A DNA stretch of 64,000 nucleotides from Arsukibacterium sp. UBA3155 (GCA_002364615.1 DEYP01000028.1:187645-251644), one strand, 5' to 3'. Counted from the first letter of the stretch, positions 54,824 through 64,000 are shown. A program made the numbers and translations. The notes: generated from the letters alone by a model not told the origin.

Positions 54824-57619
54824 TTACGGAAATAGTATCTGCCACACCTGATGCACAGCACTTCTGGCGTCTGCCAGCCGGCTTTCGGTTGGCACCCGGG
54901 CAGGCGCCAGAGTAAGCCGGTGACCCCAGCCGCGTAATAACTGATAGGCCTGTTGCAGCGCCGTAACCTGTTCCGCTGACAACAAACCGGCTTCACCAGC
55001 GGCATCCAGGATCCTGATATTATCACTGTATCGATACAGCGCCGGATAAGAGTGGCCATGCGCCAGAACCAGGTACTGGCTGATAAATTCCAGATCAACA
55101 ATGCCACCGGCACTGTATTTTACATCATCGTCGGCACTGCCATGATGCGTACGTAACTTTTGTCGCATCGCTGTCACATCGTTGCGCAGCTGAAGAGGGT
55201 CGCGCTGTTGCTGAATAATGTCTGCCCGTATTTTCCAGAAACAGCTCATCATCCGCTCAGAGCCGATAATTAAACGGGTTCTGACCAGCGCCTGATGTTC
55301 CCAGGTCCAGGCTTCCTGCTGTAAATATTGAAAATACGTATCAATATGGATCGCCAGCAAGCCAGAGTTGCCCGAGGGCCTGAGCCTGGTATCAATTTCG
55401 TATAATACGCCACTGTTGGTGCGGGTGGTTGCCAGATGCAATACCCTTTGTGCTAGTTTCAGGTAAAACTGACGCGAATCTATCGGCTTATCACCACTGG
55501 TGCTGTCCAGGCTGTCACACTGATGCAAAAATACCAGATCCAGATCGGAACCATAGCCAAGCTCAAGCCCACCCATTTTGCCATATGCCACCACCGCAAA
55601 ACCGCGGTCAGCATCAGTGGCACCCACTGGCAAGCCGTAACGCGCTGTCATTTGTTGCCAGGCCAGCGCAACCACCTGTTCCATCACCACTTCGGCTAAC
55701 CAGGTTAAGTGATCGCTTACCTGCATTAAGGGCAAGGCACCACTAATATCTGCCGCAGCAATGCGCAATTGCTGCGCCTGCTTATACTGGCGTAATATTT
55801 CCATTAGCAGCTCTAAGTCGTCTTCCGGTACCCGCAATAAATACTGGCGCAACCTATCCTGATAATCCGCTTTGTCAGCCACCCGGTATAACTGCTCCGG
55901 ATCAATCAGCTCATCGAGCAGCATCGGGTAACGTGCCAGTTGCTCAGCCAACCAGCCACTTTGAGTACATAATTTGACCAGCTGTTGCAGCGCTGGCGGA
56001 TTCTCATACAAGAGTTCAAGATAGGCCGTGCGGGTCATAATTTGCCTAAACACCCCAAGCACCCGGCCAAGCACCAAAGTGTCAGCCTGCTCTGTCTGAA
56101 TTAGGTGCAATAAAATAGGCACTAATTTACTGAGGAATTCATGGCCACGTGGGCCAACGCTTCGTTTCTGACAATCCTGCCGAAAGGCCTGTAAATCCGT
56201 GACAAGCGCTATCGCAGAAGCCGTATCCAACCACTCCAGTTGCTCCGCCAAATCAGCCGCGGCCAGCTGGCTGCCCCATAACAAGCGCCCCACGCCAAGC
56301 TCTTCCTGCTCCGGACTGTCTTCATGATCAATCACCAGCTTAAACTGCTGATGCACCCGGGCCATGGTATCCACAATCTGCTGATGCAAGGCTGGCCAGT
56401 CTGCTATATTCAGTGTCGCCAGCAGCTGAGCCCGGCCGCTGGGATCGGCTGGCAACGTTTGGGTTTGCTTATCGTCTATGCCTTGCAGCGCCTGCTCAAC
56501 CTTGCGCAGGAATAAGTAATCGGACTTTAATTCTGCTGCCTGATCCGGCGTTAACATCTCGTGCTCAACCAGCCCTTGCAAGGCTTTTAGCAAGCTTTGT
56601 TGCTGCAGCTGTGGGATGCGGCCACCACGGATTAACTGTAACGTCTGAACCACAAACTCCACTTCACGGATACCGCCGGCACCGAGCTTAATATTATCTA
56701 CCCGATTACGGCGCCGGTTTTCCTGCTCAATCAGTTGCTTCATTCGCCTTAGCGATTCAATTGCTGAAAAATCAATATATCGGCGGTAAATAAAGGGTTT
56801 CAGCAGTTGCTGTAATTCGGCCGCATGCTGCTGATCGGGGTTTAACACCCGGGCTTTGAGCAACGCATAACGCTCCCAGTCGCGGCCCTGCTCCTGATAA
56901 TAGTCTTCTAATGCCGCAAAACTCAGCACCAAAGGACCACTGTCACCAAAGGGCCGCAAGCGCATATCGACCCGATAGACAAAACCATCAGCGGTGGCCT
57001 GATGTAACGCCGCAATCAGTTTCTGACCCACTTTGGTAAAAAACTGCTGATGCTCAAGCGCGCGGCGGCCACCACGCGTTTCACCATGGCCGGGGTAGGT
57101 AAATATAAGATCGATATCTGACGAAAAGTTAAGCTCTGCTCCACCCAGTTTGCCCATGCCTAATATCAGCATCGGCATCGGCTTGTCATGCGCATCATAG
57201 GGGGTGCCATTTTGCTGTTGCTGCAGTTGATAGGCCCAATGATAGGCGCTATTAATTAAACAATCTGCCAGCGCCGATACCCGCGCCAGCCCCTGTTCCG
57301 TCGTTTGCAGCTGATAAATATCGGCCGTTAGCAACAATGCCAGTGCCCGGTTGCGGTAGCGTCTTAATTTACTGAAGATGGCCACCTCGTCAGTCAGTTC
57401 AATACGACTAAGAGGATCGTGACAGGGTTGGCTGATGGCTTGCACCACGGCGTCTTTATCCAGCACCAGCTGCAGTAACTCTGGCTGCTGGCAAAGGGTA
57501 CGGCCTAAAAACAGGCTGGCTTTTAGCAGGGCTGTAAGTTGTTGCTGGCTACCCGGGGCCAGCTCTGTGCCTTGCAGTTGTGCAAACGCTTCCTGCCAGT
57601 AATCGTTGGTCTGAGTCAT
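54824..57619 (-). CDS. glnE: Glutamine synthetase adenylyltransferase/adenylyl-removing enzyme
   Basis: A 931-residue two-headed nucleotidyltransferase. The N-terminal (adenylyl-removing) site is GGAELNFSSDIDLIF and the C-terminal (adenylylating) site is LELGYGSDLDLVF, each with the paired Asp. GlnE switches glutamine synthetase activity in response to PII proteins. Its start overlaps the ygiF end by 4 bases (ATGA), so the two are coupled, as in E. coli. Confidence 0.97.
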   Translation of the reverse strand: MTQTNDYWQEAFAQLQGTELAPGSQQQLTALLKASLFLGRTLCQQPELLQLVLDKDAVVQAISQPCHDPLSRIELTDEVAIFSKLRRYRNRALALLLTADIYQLQTTEQGLARVSALADCLINSAYHWAYQLQQQQNGTPYDAHDKPMPMLILGMGKLGGAELNFSSDIDLIFTYPGHGETRGGRRALEHQQFFTKVGQKLIAALHQATADGFVYRVDMRLRPFGDSGPLVLSFAALEDYYQEQGRDWERYALLKARVLNPDQQHAAELQQLLKPFIYRRYIDFSAIESLRRMKQLIEQENRRRNRVDNIKLGAGGIREVEFVVQTLQLIRGGRIPQLQQQSLLKALQGLVEHEMLTPDQAAELKSDYLFLRKVEQALQGIDDKQTQTLPADPSGRAQLLATLNIADWPALHQQIVDTMARVHQQFKLVIDHEDSPEQEELGVGRLLWGSQLAAADLAEQLEWLDTASAIALVTDLQAFRQDCQKRSVGPRGHEFLSKLVPILLHLIQTEQADTLVLGRVLGVFRQIMTRTAYLELLYENPPALQQLVKLCTQSGWLAEQLARYPMLLDELIDPEQLYRVADKADYQDRLRQYLLRVPEDDLELLMEILRQYKQAQQLRIAAADISGALPLMQVSDHLTWLAEVVMEQVVALAWQQMTARYGLPVGATDADRGFAVVAYGKMGGLELGYGSDLDLVFLHQCDSLDSTSGDKPIDSRQFYLKLAQRVLHLATTRTNSGVLYEIDTRLRPSGNSGLLAIHIDTYFQYLQQEAWTWEHQALVRTRLIIGSERMMSCFWKIRADIIQQQRDPLQLRNDVTAMRQKLRTHHGSADDDVKYSAGGIVDLEFISQYLVLAHGHSYPALYRYSDNIRILDAAGEAGLLSAEQVTALQQAYQLLRGWGHRLTLAPARVPTESRLADARSAVHQVWQILFP

Positions 57620-58605
57620 AACGGCTGCACACGCGTTGTGTCTAATGCCGGCGCTGCCACAGGAGGTAATAACAGAACTGCCAGCGACAGCAGCAAGCGG
57701 TTATAAGCACTGTGGTCAAATACCAGTACACCTTGCTGTAATTGCACTGCCAGTTGCCGCGCCTGTTCGCTGTAGCTGTCATATTGTAATACGGCAAGTT
57801 CAGCACTGATCGCCAGCAAAAAATCAGCGGCTTGCGCTAACAGGCCAGACTGGGCTGGCGGCACTGGCGGATAATTCACTGCCGAATTCGGCAGTTGCTG
57901 ATGTGGTGTGCTTCGGTAAAACAGCGCTTCAGTGCATTGTAATGCTTTCAGATTGGCAATTAAGCCCTGCTCAGAAGCATTTGGTGCGCCAAGCTGTTGT
58001 TTATCAGCTAATAAATAGCCTCTTGCCGCTTTGCTAAGCCAGCCTGTGCGCAGGGGCAACTGCTCAATAACATGCTCGGCCAGGGTAAAGAGCGGATTAA
58101 CACTGCCACTTAGCAGCTCAAGTTCCAGCTCGGCAATCGGTTCTGACTTATTGCCGGCAATCACCTCTCCGCTATCGTAAACCACATCAATTAAGGTACC
58201 ATCCGTGGTTAACTGCCAGCTTTGGCGGGTAAAGTCGGTGCGAAAAATCTCGGTAAGTTGTTGTTGCAGTAGGTTCAGATCGGTATTCTCAGGCCAGATT
58301 TCTGCCGGGAACGCGGTAAGGTCGGGCACAATACCAGTGGCAGGCCTATTAAATTCCGGCCTGGCTTGCAATGCACCATGTTGCTGCCCGGCCAGTTTAA
58401 TCGTTTGTTCAAAACGGCCGTTTTTCTGCCGGGTGCGCAGGCCCATATCGTGACGGCGAAACCAATTGTCCGGCGTATCAAAATAAGCATTCAGTAATGT
58501 TGCCGGGCCATGGTCGGTCAGCATGCCGAAAGAGGCCAGCAAGGTTGGTAGCTTTTGGCTCTCGGCTACCGCCAGTGAAAACTTTAATTCCAGCTCGATA
58601 CTCAT
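57616..58605 (-). CDS. ygiF: Inorganic triphosphatase YgiF (CYTH domain)
   Basis: A 329-residue CYTH protein. The N-terminal IELELKF provides the ExExK motif and the tunnel residues follow (LRTRQKNGRFEQTIK, AELELELLSG). It hydrolyses inorganic triphosphate. The C-terminal CHAD-like helical part (about 230-329) is shorter than in E. coli YgiF (433 residues). The ATG at 58605 starts the CYTH motif; the frame runs 27 codons further upstream without family residues. Confidence 0.9.
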   Translation of the reverse strand: MSIELELKFSLAVAESQKLPTLLASFGMLTDHGPATLLNAYFDTPDNWFRRHDMGLRTRQKNGRFEQTIKLAGQQHGALQARPEFNRPATGIVPDLTAFPAEIWPENTDLNLLQQQLTEIFRTDFTRQSWQLTTDGTLIDVVYDSGEVIAGNKSEPIAELELELLSGSVNPLFTLAEHVIEQLPLRTGWLSKAARGYLLADKQQLGAPNASEQGLIANLKALQCTEALFYRSTPHQQLPNSAVNYPPVPPAQSGLLAQAADFLLAISAELAVLQYDSYSEQARQLAVQLQQGVLVFDHSAYNRLLLSLAVLLLPPVAAPALDTTRVQPL

Positions 58606-58747
58606 GTCAGGCAATCCTCTGTTATCAGGCCGCGGCTTGTCCAGCCAACTTTTACACTTGTCAATTTGCTGACAACTCCCTATCATCCGGGTATCGTGTT
58701 AAGTCCAGCTCAAGCGTCATCATTGCTTAGAATAGATTAGGATACCT

Positions 58748-59365
58748 ATGTTTAGATTATTTCGCAGCTCTGTTTCCCGGATATTTTTCCTGTCAATTTT
58801 CCTGACAGCGTTCAGTCTGCCTGTTGCATCTCAGCAAGAAAGCGCTGAAAAAGCAGCGTTTATCAGCGATGCGTTGTTTGTATATCTGCACTCTGGTCCG
58901 GGCAATCAATACCGGATCGTCGGCACGATCAACGCCGGCCAGCCGGTAACGTTTATTAGTGAAGACGCCGACAGCGGCTATGCGCAAATACGCTATGAAG
59001 ACAATAAAACCGGCTGGTTACCTAAAGAATATGTTAGTTATACCCCGGGGTTGGTAACACAGTTAGAGACGCTGACCGAGAGTTTTAACAGTCAGCGCGA
59101 CCAGGTCCAGCAATTAGAGCAGGAGCGCAATGAGTTAAGCAGCCAGCTTAATAGCGCGATTGTTGAACGGGAGAAAGCACTGGAGCAGTTAGCTCAGGGT
59201 AACCGCTCGTATGAGCAACTTAAGGCACAGCTGGAGGCGACTCAGACCAGTATCTGGCAAAACCCGATGGTGATTGGTTCGGCGATTTTATTAATTGGCC
59301 TCATTTTCGGTTTAGTACTTCCTGCGCTGTGGCCGAAACGGCGCGACAGCGAGCGCTGGATGTAA
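58748..59365 (+). CDS. ygiM: TIGR04211 / YgiM family SH3-domain protein
   Basis: A 205-residue protein: signal peptide (about 1-28), bacterial SH3 domain (about 36-92, with LHSGPGNQYRIVGTINAGQP and GWLPKEYVS), coiled coil (about 100-165), C-terminal TM (about 177-197) and a basic tail. This is the YgiM layout; it is divergent from ygiF and upstream of cca, similar to E. coli. Its function is unknown, presumably at the cell envelope. Confidence 0.9.
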   Translation: MFRLFRSSVSRIFFLSIFLTAFSLPVASQQESAEKAAFISDALFVYLHSGPGNQYRIVGTINAGQPVTFISEDADSGYAQIRYEDNKTGWLPKEYVSYTPGLVTQLETLTESFNSQRDQVQQLEQERNELSSQLNSAIVEREKALEQLAQGNRSYEQLKAQLEATQTSIWQNPMVIGSAILLIGLIFGLVLPALWPKRRDSERWM

Positions 59366-59374
59366 ACCAGTTCA

Positions 59375-59872
59375 TTAGCCGAGGCTGTCGTTCGCTTTTA
59401 GCGGCAGCCCGGTATCCCGTTTAACCTGCTCAATTACCACATAGGTATGGTTTTTCACCACCCCCGGTAAATCAACAATTTGTTCCAGAATAATCCGGTA
59501 CGCATCCATATTAGGCAGCCTTAATTTCAGTAAATAATCAAAACCGCCCGCTACCATATGGCATTCCACCACATGCGGTACTTTCAGCACTTCATCTTTA
59601 AAGCGATCAAATACGGCGCTGGTGGTGTTATCCAGCGTGATCTCAATAAACACAGTGGTGCCAAAGCCAAGCATTGCTGCATTTAACCGCGCTCCGTAGC
59701 CCTCTATGTAGCCACTTTTTTCCAGCCTTTTTACCCGGTCGATACAGGGACTGGCACTCAAATTCACTTTTTTTGCCAAATCAACATTGGCAATCCGTCC
59801 TTCTTTTTGCAACGTATCCAGAATATTAAGATCAATCCGATCCAGATTTTTCGGTTTCAACGGTAAGCTCAT
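59375..59872 (-). CDS. Lrp/AsnC family transcriptional regulator
   Basis: A 165-residue protein with an N-terminal HTH (LDRIDLNILDTLQKEGRIAN; SPCIDRVKRLEKSGYIEGY) and a RAM ligand domain (ECHMVAGGFDYLLKLRLPNM). It is close to E. coli Lrp, but the gene neighbourhood differs from lrp (no ftsK or trxB), so it may be a specialised paralogue such as BkdR or AldR. It is divergent from the HD-GYP gene; the 273 bp between hold both promoters, but no certain site was identified. Confidence 0.9.
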   Translation of the reverse strand: MSLPLKPKNLDRIDLNILDTLQKEGRIANVDLAKKVNLSASPCIDRVKRLEKSGYIEGYGARLNAAMLGFGTTVFIEITLDNTTSAVFDRFKDEVLKVPHVVECHMVAGGFDYLLKLRLPNMDAYRIILEQIVDLPGVVKNHTYVVIEQVKRDTGLPLKANDSLG

Positions 59873-60145
59873 GATAGCTAATGCCAGACTCGGTAACAGG
59901 ATAGTCTGATTATATACTGATAATACTGAAAAATAACCAGCTCCAGCTCGACCGGGGCGGTAACAAACAAAAACAACAAAAGTGTCAGTATTTGCTATGC
60001 TTGAATGAAATAAATTATAAAGCGCGTATTCTGGCGATTTTACCGCAGGACAGATACACTTAGTCGACTGGTTAACGTCGGGTTAAGTCGTCAGGCATAT
60101 ACTCTTACCTCGTTATTTTGGCATTACGTTTAAACTGGCAATTGG

Positions 60146-61285
60146 ATGGCATATCAGAAAATACCGGTCACCGAGTTACAACCCGGCAGCTACGTTGTTG
60201 AAGTAGTTGAACAACGCGGTGATATTAGCGTTAAGCATGCTGGCTGGGTCCGCAGTGTGCAAGCCATTGCCCAATTGCAGGCCAAAGGGGTACTGACTGT
60301 TCTGGTTGACCCCAGCCGCTTTTTAGAGGCTGAAAAACCTGCCGCTTCATCCGAAAAAACCCCAGCGGATATTGCCGAGCCTGATGCCCCGCCGGTACGT
60401 CATTTATTTGCTGACGAATGGCCGCGAGCTGAAAAAGCCCTGATGCAAAGTCAGCGGGTGCAACAACTGGTGCTCGATGCCACCCGCAACCAGCAACCTA
60501 TCGACTTATCGCTGGTACACGAAGTTAGCGCCGGTTTATCTGACTCAGTCAGTCGCAATCAGGATGTGTTGCTTTGTTTAACGCGGATTGCCGAACAAAG
60601 CGATAGCTTGTTACAGCACAGCGTTAACTGCGCGGTTTATATTGCAGCCTATGCGAAATTTATCAATCTGCCGAGCGATCGCAGTAAAACGTTAATAACG
60701 GCGGCGCTGCTGCATGATGTTGGTAAGGCGCTGAAGCCAGAGTTAATACATCAACCCGACTCTGCCGCTATTGGCACCAGCCTGGCGGCGCTGCAACGTA
60801 ACAAAGATTTAGCTGGGCAGGTATCGCTGTGGATCAGTCAGCACTGTGCACTACTTGATGGCAGCGGTTCTCCCTCCATCAAAGGTAACCAAATCGCCAA
60901 AGGCAGTCAGATGCTGGCAATTGTGAATCAGTATGAGAAGCTAACCAACCCGGCCAACAGTAACCAGAGTCCGTTAGCCGCATCCCGTTATTTACTAAGC
61001 CTGACCCCATTGCAGCTGGATACCGAGCTGTTGCAGCTGTTTATCAAATGCATTGGCGTATACCCACCGGGCACAGTGGTGAAACTGACCACTGGTAAGT
61101 TAGCCTTGGTACTGGAAAATAATCCGAAAAAACCGACTCAGCCCAAAGTTAAATTGTTCTATCACAGCGTTCATCAACACCACATTATTCCAAAAGTCAT
61201 GGATTTGTCGCGTCAGCAGGAAGAACATATTGAAGGCTGTGTCGATTTAAAAAAATACGGCCTGGATGTGCGAAATTACTTGTAA
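60146..61285 (+). CDS. DUF3391/HD-GYP protein with degenerate GYP motif
   Basis: A 379-residue soluble protein: DUF3391 (about 1-65, VTELQPGSYVVEV), linker, then an HD-GYP-type domain (about 130-290). HD is present at about 190-191 within LLHDVGK and the preceding His158. The second half of the site has decayed: the usual HHExxDGxGYP reads HCALLDGSGSP (about 233-243), and the His between HD and this motif is missing. It may bind c-di-GMP without hydrolysing it, or be inactive. The start is an ATG with TTGG upstream and no strong ribosome site. Confidence 0.88.
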   Translation: MAYQKIPVTELQPGSYVVEVVEQRGDISVKHAGWVRSVQAIAQLQAKGVLTVLVDPSRFLEAEKPAASSEKTPADIAEPDAPPVRHLFADEWPRAEKALMQSQRVQQLVLDATRNQQPIDLSLVHEVSAGLSDSVSRNQDVLLCLTRIAEQSDSLLQHSVNCAVYIAAYAKFINLPSDRSKTLITAALLHDVGKALKPELIHQPDSAAIGTSLAALQRNKDLAGQVSLWISQHCALLDGSGSPSIKGNQIAKGSQMLAIVNQYEKLTNPANSNQSPLAASRYLLSLTPLQLDTELLQLFIKCIGVYPPGTVVKLTTGKLALVLENNPKKPTQPKVKLFYHSVHQHHIIPKVMDLSRQQEEHIEGCVDLKKYGLDVRNYL

Positions 61286-61351
61286 CGAAACGGTTTTCAA
61301 CACATTAAATACGATGAGTATTGCAGAATCAGTCAGTTAAAATAACTAAAC

Positions 61352-61383
61352 TAAAATCAGTTAAAATCAGTTAAAATCAGTTA
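61352..61383. repeat. 10-bp tandem repeat overlapping the gspB end
   Basis: The unit TTAAAATCAG occurs about three times (61352-61383), and a related AGTCAGTTAAAATAAC lies just before. The gspB stop codon falls within the repeat, so copy number change could alter the reading end. Confidence 0.85.
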
Positions 61384-62167
61384 GCGCGGGCATACTGAAT
61401 AACTCATTGCCCATTTCCAGCAACACAAACTGCGGTGTAATTTCTTTTAAGCGGATATCGGCCGTTACCCATTGCCCTTCCTGCAAACTCTTGCCATTCA
61501 CTTTCACCCAGCGCTGCGAGCTCTGTGTGGCATAAACATGGGCTTCAAAGCGCAGTGGCGGAATTTGCCGCTGTAATTGCGCAGCCAGCTCATTGATATC
61601 TTTAGCAGGCGCAGCAGAACCGCGCTGCGCTGCGCGGGGCTGTCGGGATACGCCCTCACTGGCCGCCATGGCTGAGGCAAAACGCTGGCGCAGTTCATCC
61701 GATACTTCAACTTCGGACAGTACTGCTGATGGATCGGTAGCACTGCCTGATTGCTCAGCCGGGCGAACTGTTGGTTCGGCTGCTGCGCTTGGCGCAGTGA
61801 CACTGCCAACACGCCGCTCCGGCTCAAACTGCTGTTGCTCAGACTGCTGCCCGGGCTGTTGTTCAGACGAAACGGCTGCCGCCTCCTTGTTAGCAAGCTC
61901 AGGTGCGTTGTTTATCAGTGCCGCCACAATACTGGCACTACTGGCAAGTTCAGGTTCAACCTGCTGGACTACCGCAGCGCTGGCTGTTGGCTCTGTATGG
62001 TTTGCCTTTTGCCACCAACTGGCCAGCGTAAAGCCCAGCGCCAATGCCAGCAAAAACCCCAATATTAACGCCAGGTTCCGCCAGCCGTTCGCAGCCTGAG
62101 GCCTGACGAGAGGTGAAGGCGCCGGCGCGACTTGTTGCTTCAGGGCATCCATTAAAATTGACAACAT
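61367..62167 (-). CDS. gspB: GspB-type general secretion pathway protein
   Basis: A 266-residue protein: MLSILMDALKQQ start typical of GspB, a single TM (about 30-50), a long Glu/Gln/Ser/Ala-rich periplasmic linker (about 60-185), and a C-terminal GspB domain (about 190-266; LRFEAHVYATQSSQRWVKVN and WVTADIRLKEI). With GspA it is thought to help place the secretin through the peptidoglycan. The ATG overlaps the gspA stop; an upstream frame extension lies inside gspA and is rejected. Confidence 0.87.
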   Translation of the reverse strand: MLSILMDALKQQVAPAPSPLVRPQAANGWRNLALILGFLLALALGFTLASWWQKANHTEPTASAAVVQQVEPELASSASIVAALINNAPELANKEAAAVSSEQQPGQQSEQQQFEPERRVGSVTAPSAAAEPTVRPAEQSGSATDPSAVLSEVEVSDELRQRFASAMAASEGVSRQPRAAQRGSAAPAKDINELAAQLQRQIPPLRFEAHVYATQSSQRWVKVNGKSLQEGQWVTADIRLKEITPQFVLLEMGNELFSMPALTDFN

Positions 62168-63102
62168 TAACCTCGCAGTATAGGCATTAGCACCATTGCT
62201 AATAAAAACCCGACAACTATACCAGTGGCGGTCAATAACGGCCACAACCAGCCTGGCAATGTCTGGCTGGGCCTGACAACGGCGTGTTGCTGGTTTGGCG
62301 GCAGCACTTCAGTTGCCGCCAGCTGTACCTGTGCCAGCTCTACCGTGGCTTGCTGCTGACTATATGCCGCCAGCATAGCCCGATCGGCCAGTAAATTAAG
62401 CAATCGTGGAATACCACCACTGTGCTGATAAAGCGCAGTAATCGCTTTGCTACTAAATACCGGCCGGCTGCAACCCGCTACGTGCAGCCGGTATTTTAAA
62501 TAGTGCTCAACGTCCGTTACAGCCAACGGTAACAAGTGATAGCGGGCAGTAATGCGCTGCGCTAACTGACGTAAGTCATTGCGCTGCAGTAACTGCTGCA
62601 ATTCAGGCTGCCCAATTAAAATAACCTGCAGCAATTTTTTGGTATTGGTTTCCAGGTTGGTCAACAAACGCAGCTGCTCCAGCACCGCTGGCTGTAAATG
62701 CTGTGCTTCGTCTATTATCAGAATAGTTTTTTTACCTGCCTGATGATTTTTCTGCAGGCGCTGGGTAATTTTATCGCCCAACAGTTTTAAACTGGCATCC
62801 GCTTTTTTATAGCGAATTTTCAGCTCATCACAAATTGCAGCCAGCAGTTCCAATGCAGATAACGTAGGATTTAAAATAAAGGCAACATCGGTATTGCTAT
62901 CCAGTTCCTGTAACAGGGTGCGAGAGACGGTAGTTTTCCCGGTACCCACTTCACCGGTTAACAGCACAAAACCGCCAGCATCGCCCAGACCATAGCGTAA
63001 ATGCGCTAATGCCTCAGTATGACGCGCGCCCAGATACATAAAATCCGGGTTAGGGGCAATTGAAAAGGGCGGACTGGTTAAACCGAAAAAACCGGTATAC
63101 AT
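62167..63102 (-). CDS. gspA: GspA/ExeA-type AAA ATPase
   Basis: A 311-residue protein starting MYTGFFGLTSPPFSIAPNP, the ExeA hallmark. Walker A is GEVGTGKT (about 50-57), Walker B LIIDEAQHL, followed by TNLETNTKKLLQVILIGQPEL sensor elements. A C-terminal TM (about 285-308) ends the protein; the periplasmic peptidoglycan-binding domain of long ExeA forms is absent. The start is ATG with AGGA upstream; a TTG one codon earlier is also possible. It is divergent from cca. Confidence 0.87.
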   Translation of the reverse strand: MYTGFFGLTSPPFSIAPNPDFMYLGARHTEALAHLRYGLGDAGGFVLLTGEVGTGKTTVSRTLLQELDSNTDVAFILNPTLSALELLAAICDELKIRYKKADASLKLLGDKITQRLQKNHQAGKKTILIIDEAQHLQPAVLEQLRLLTNLETNTKKLLQVILIGQPELQQLLQRNDLRQLAQRITARYHLLPLAVTDVEHYLKYRLHVAGCSRPVFSSKAITALYQHSGGIPRLLNLLADRAMLAAYSQQQATVELAQVQLAATEVLPPNQQHAVVRPSQTLPGWLWPLLTATGIVVGFLLAMVLMPILRG

Positions 63103-63181
63103 CAAAGCATCCTGCGTTAATAGCGCTGCAAATTAGACTGACGGCGCTATAATGGCAAAAAATAAGCAATCAGGAAAGCAT

Positions 63182-64000
63182 GTGCAAAGATATCTTGTAG
63201 GTGGTGCAGTACGTGATGAGCTGCTGGGCTATCCCTTTCATGAACATGATTGGGTGGTCGTGGGCGCCACGCCTGAGCAAATGCTGGGGGCAGGCTACCA
63301 ACAGGTCGGCAAAGATTTCCCGGTGTTTCTGCATCCACAAACCAAGGAAGAGCACGCGCTGGCACGGACCGAGCGTAAAAATGGTAAGGGTTACACCGGC
63401 TTTAGCGTTTATGCTGCGCCCGACGTTACCCTGGAGCAGGACTTACAACGGCGTGATTTAACCATCAATGCGATTGCCAGAGACGACAACGGCAATTATA
63501 TCGACCCATTTAACGGCCGGGCTGACATTGAGCAGAGAGTTTTGCGCCATGTCTCAGCAGCATTTGCTGAAGACCCACTGCGCGTGCTGCGGGTTGCCCG
63601 TTTTTATGCCCGCTACGCCCACCTGGGCTTTAGGGTAGCCGATGACACCATGGCGTTAATGCGCCAGCTAAGCCATAGTGGTGAGTTACAAACCTTAAGC
63701 CCGGAGCGGGTGTGGCAGGAAACCGCTAAAGCATTAAACAGCCAAAGCCCGGCCGCTTATTTTCAGCTGCTTTATCATTGCGGTGCGCTGCAGGCGTTAA
63801 TGCCTGAATTGGCAGCGTTATGGGGAGTGCCGCAGCCAGAAAAGTGGCATCCGGAAATTGATACTGGTGTTCACACCCTGCTGGTGCTTGGCCAGGCCGC
63901 AACGATGTCTGATCGGCTGGATATCCGTTTTGCCTCCCTGGTGCATGACTTAGGCAAAGGCGTCACCAAAGCCGAGCTGTTGCCGTCCCACCATGGTCAC
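63182..64000 (+). CDS. cca: Multifunctional CCA-adding tRNA nucleotidyltransferase, N-terminal part
   Basis: The first 273 codons; the gene runs off the window end. The class II nucleotidyltransferase head is present: [13 protein letters not shown], with the Asp pair shape altered to HEHDWVVVG as in E. coli Cca-type proteins (DRDWVVVG), then [26 protein letters not shown] and [20 protein letters not shown] of the HD domain. It adds or repairs CCA on tRNA. The start is GTG with AGGAAA upstream; the overlapping ATG is in another frame that stops after six codons. Confidence 0.93.
   Translation, partial: MQRYLVGGAVRDELLGYPFHEHDWVVVGATPEQMLGAGYQQVGKDFPVFLHPQTKEEHALARTERKNGKGYTGFSVYAAPDVTLEQDLQRRDLTINAIARDDNGNYIDPFNGRADIEQRVLRHVSAAFAEDPLRVLRVARFYARYAHLGFRVADDTMALMRQLSHSGELQTLSPERVWQETAKALNSQSPAAYFQLLYHCGALQALMPELAALWGVPQPEKWHPEIDTGVHTLLVLGQAATMSDRLDIRFASLVHDLGKGVTKAELLPSHHGH

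Noticed and set aside
61593-62099. 168-codon plus-strand open frame inside gspB
   Set aside because: It reflects the low-complexity Ala/Ser/Glu composition of the gspB linker read on the other strand.

Overview
The window looks like chromosomal DNA of a marine or freshwater gammaproteobacterium of the Alteromonadales / Rheinheimera-Alishewanella-Arsukibacterium type. This placement is inferred from protein resemblance and conserved gene order (nudF-yqiB-cpdA-yqiA-parE-parC-plsC-rraB, tolC divergent from nudF, glnE-ygiF divergent from ygiM, pepA-holC-valS divergent from lptF-lptG). No 16S gene is present to confirm it. Coding density is high, most genes are ordinary single-copy housekeeping genes, and no transposase, integrase, phage or CRISPR array was seen.

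Layout. 1-1.3 kb: end of an arsenate-type GAPDH gene followed by arsJ. 1.4-7.9 kb: a GGDEF-EAL protein, folM, a HiPIP, an SMP-30 lactonase-like protein, a GNAT enzyme, a helical protein of unknown function and a PfpI/DJ-1 protein. 8.1-13.8 kb: a signalling block with a DgcN(YfiN)-like diguanylate cyclase, a TonB-dependent receptor and a YfiR-like protein in one overlapping operon, then a diguanylate cyclase with an ethylene-receptor-like membrane domain, then a solitary solute-binding protein. 13.9-17.1 kb: a Tat-type PLP enzyme, an A/T-rich cassette of three unrecognised genes, and tRNA-Leu(CAA). 17.3-25.1 kb: RDD protein, lptF-lptG, pepA-holC-valS. 25.2-29.3 kb: two tandem PEP-CTERM paralogues, an NhaC-family antiporter, and a 300-bp non-coding stretch full of inverted repeats.

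29.3-38.4 kb: metal handling. There is a CusA-type RND pump gene broken by an in-frame TAG, its adaptor CusB, a small Cys-containing secreted protein, a lipoprotein amidase, and a MerR (ZntR-like) regulator with a 20-bp-spacer promoter driving a Cu/Zn permease. 38.5-42.1 kb: the TIGR03546/TIGR03545 pair and a GH14 beta-amylase. 42.2-54.8 kb: rraB, plsC, parC, a TPR membrane protein, parE, yqiA, cpdA, yqiB, nudF, tolC, lpxL and a TcpQ-like protein. 54.8-64 kb: glnE, ygiF, ygiM, an Lrp-family regulator, a degenerate HD-GYP protein, a gspA-gspB pair and the start of cca.

Most interesting: (1) the three-gene unknown cassette at 15.5-16.9 kb, whose first and third proteins appear to share a beta-rich module; (2) the DgcN / TonB receptor / YfiR operon, which suggests an outer-membrane ligand controlling c-di-GMP; (3) the ethylene-receptor-like diguanylate cyclase next door, in which every ethylene/copper-site residue checked is present at the correct spacing. 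Together with the GGDEF-EAL and HD-GYP proteins, the window carries five c-di-GMP-related proteins.
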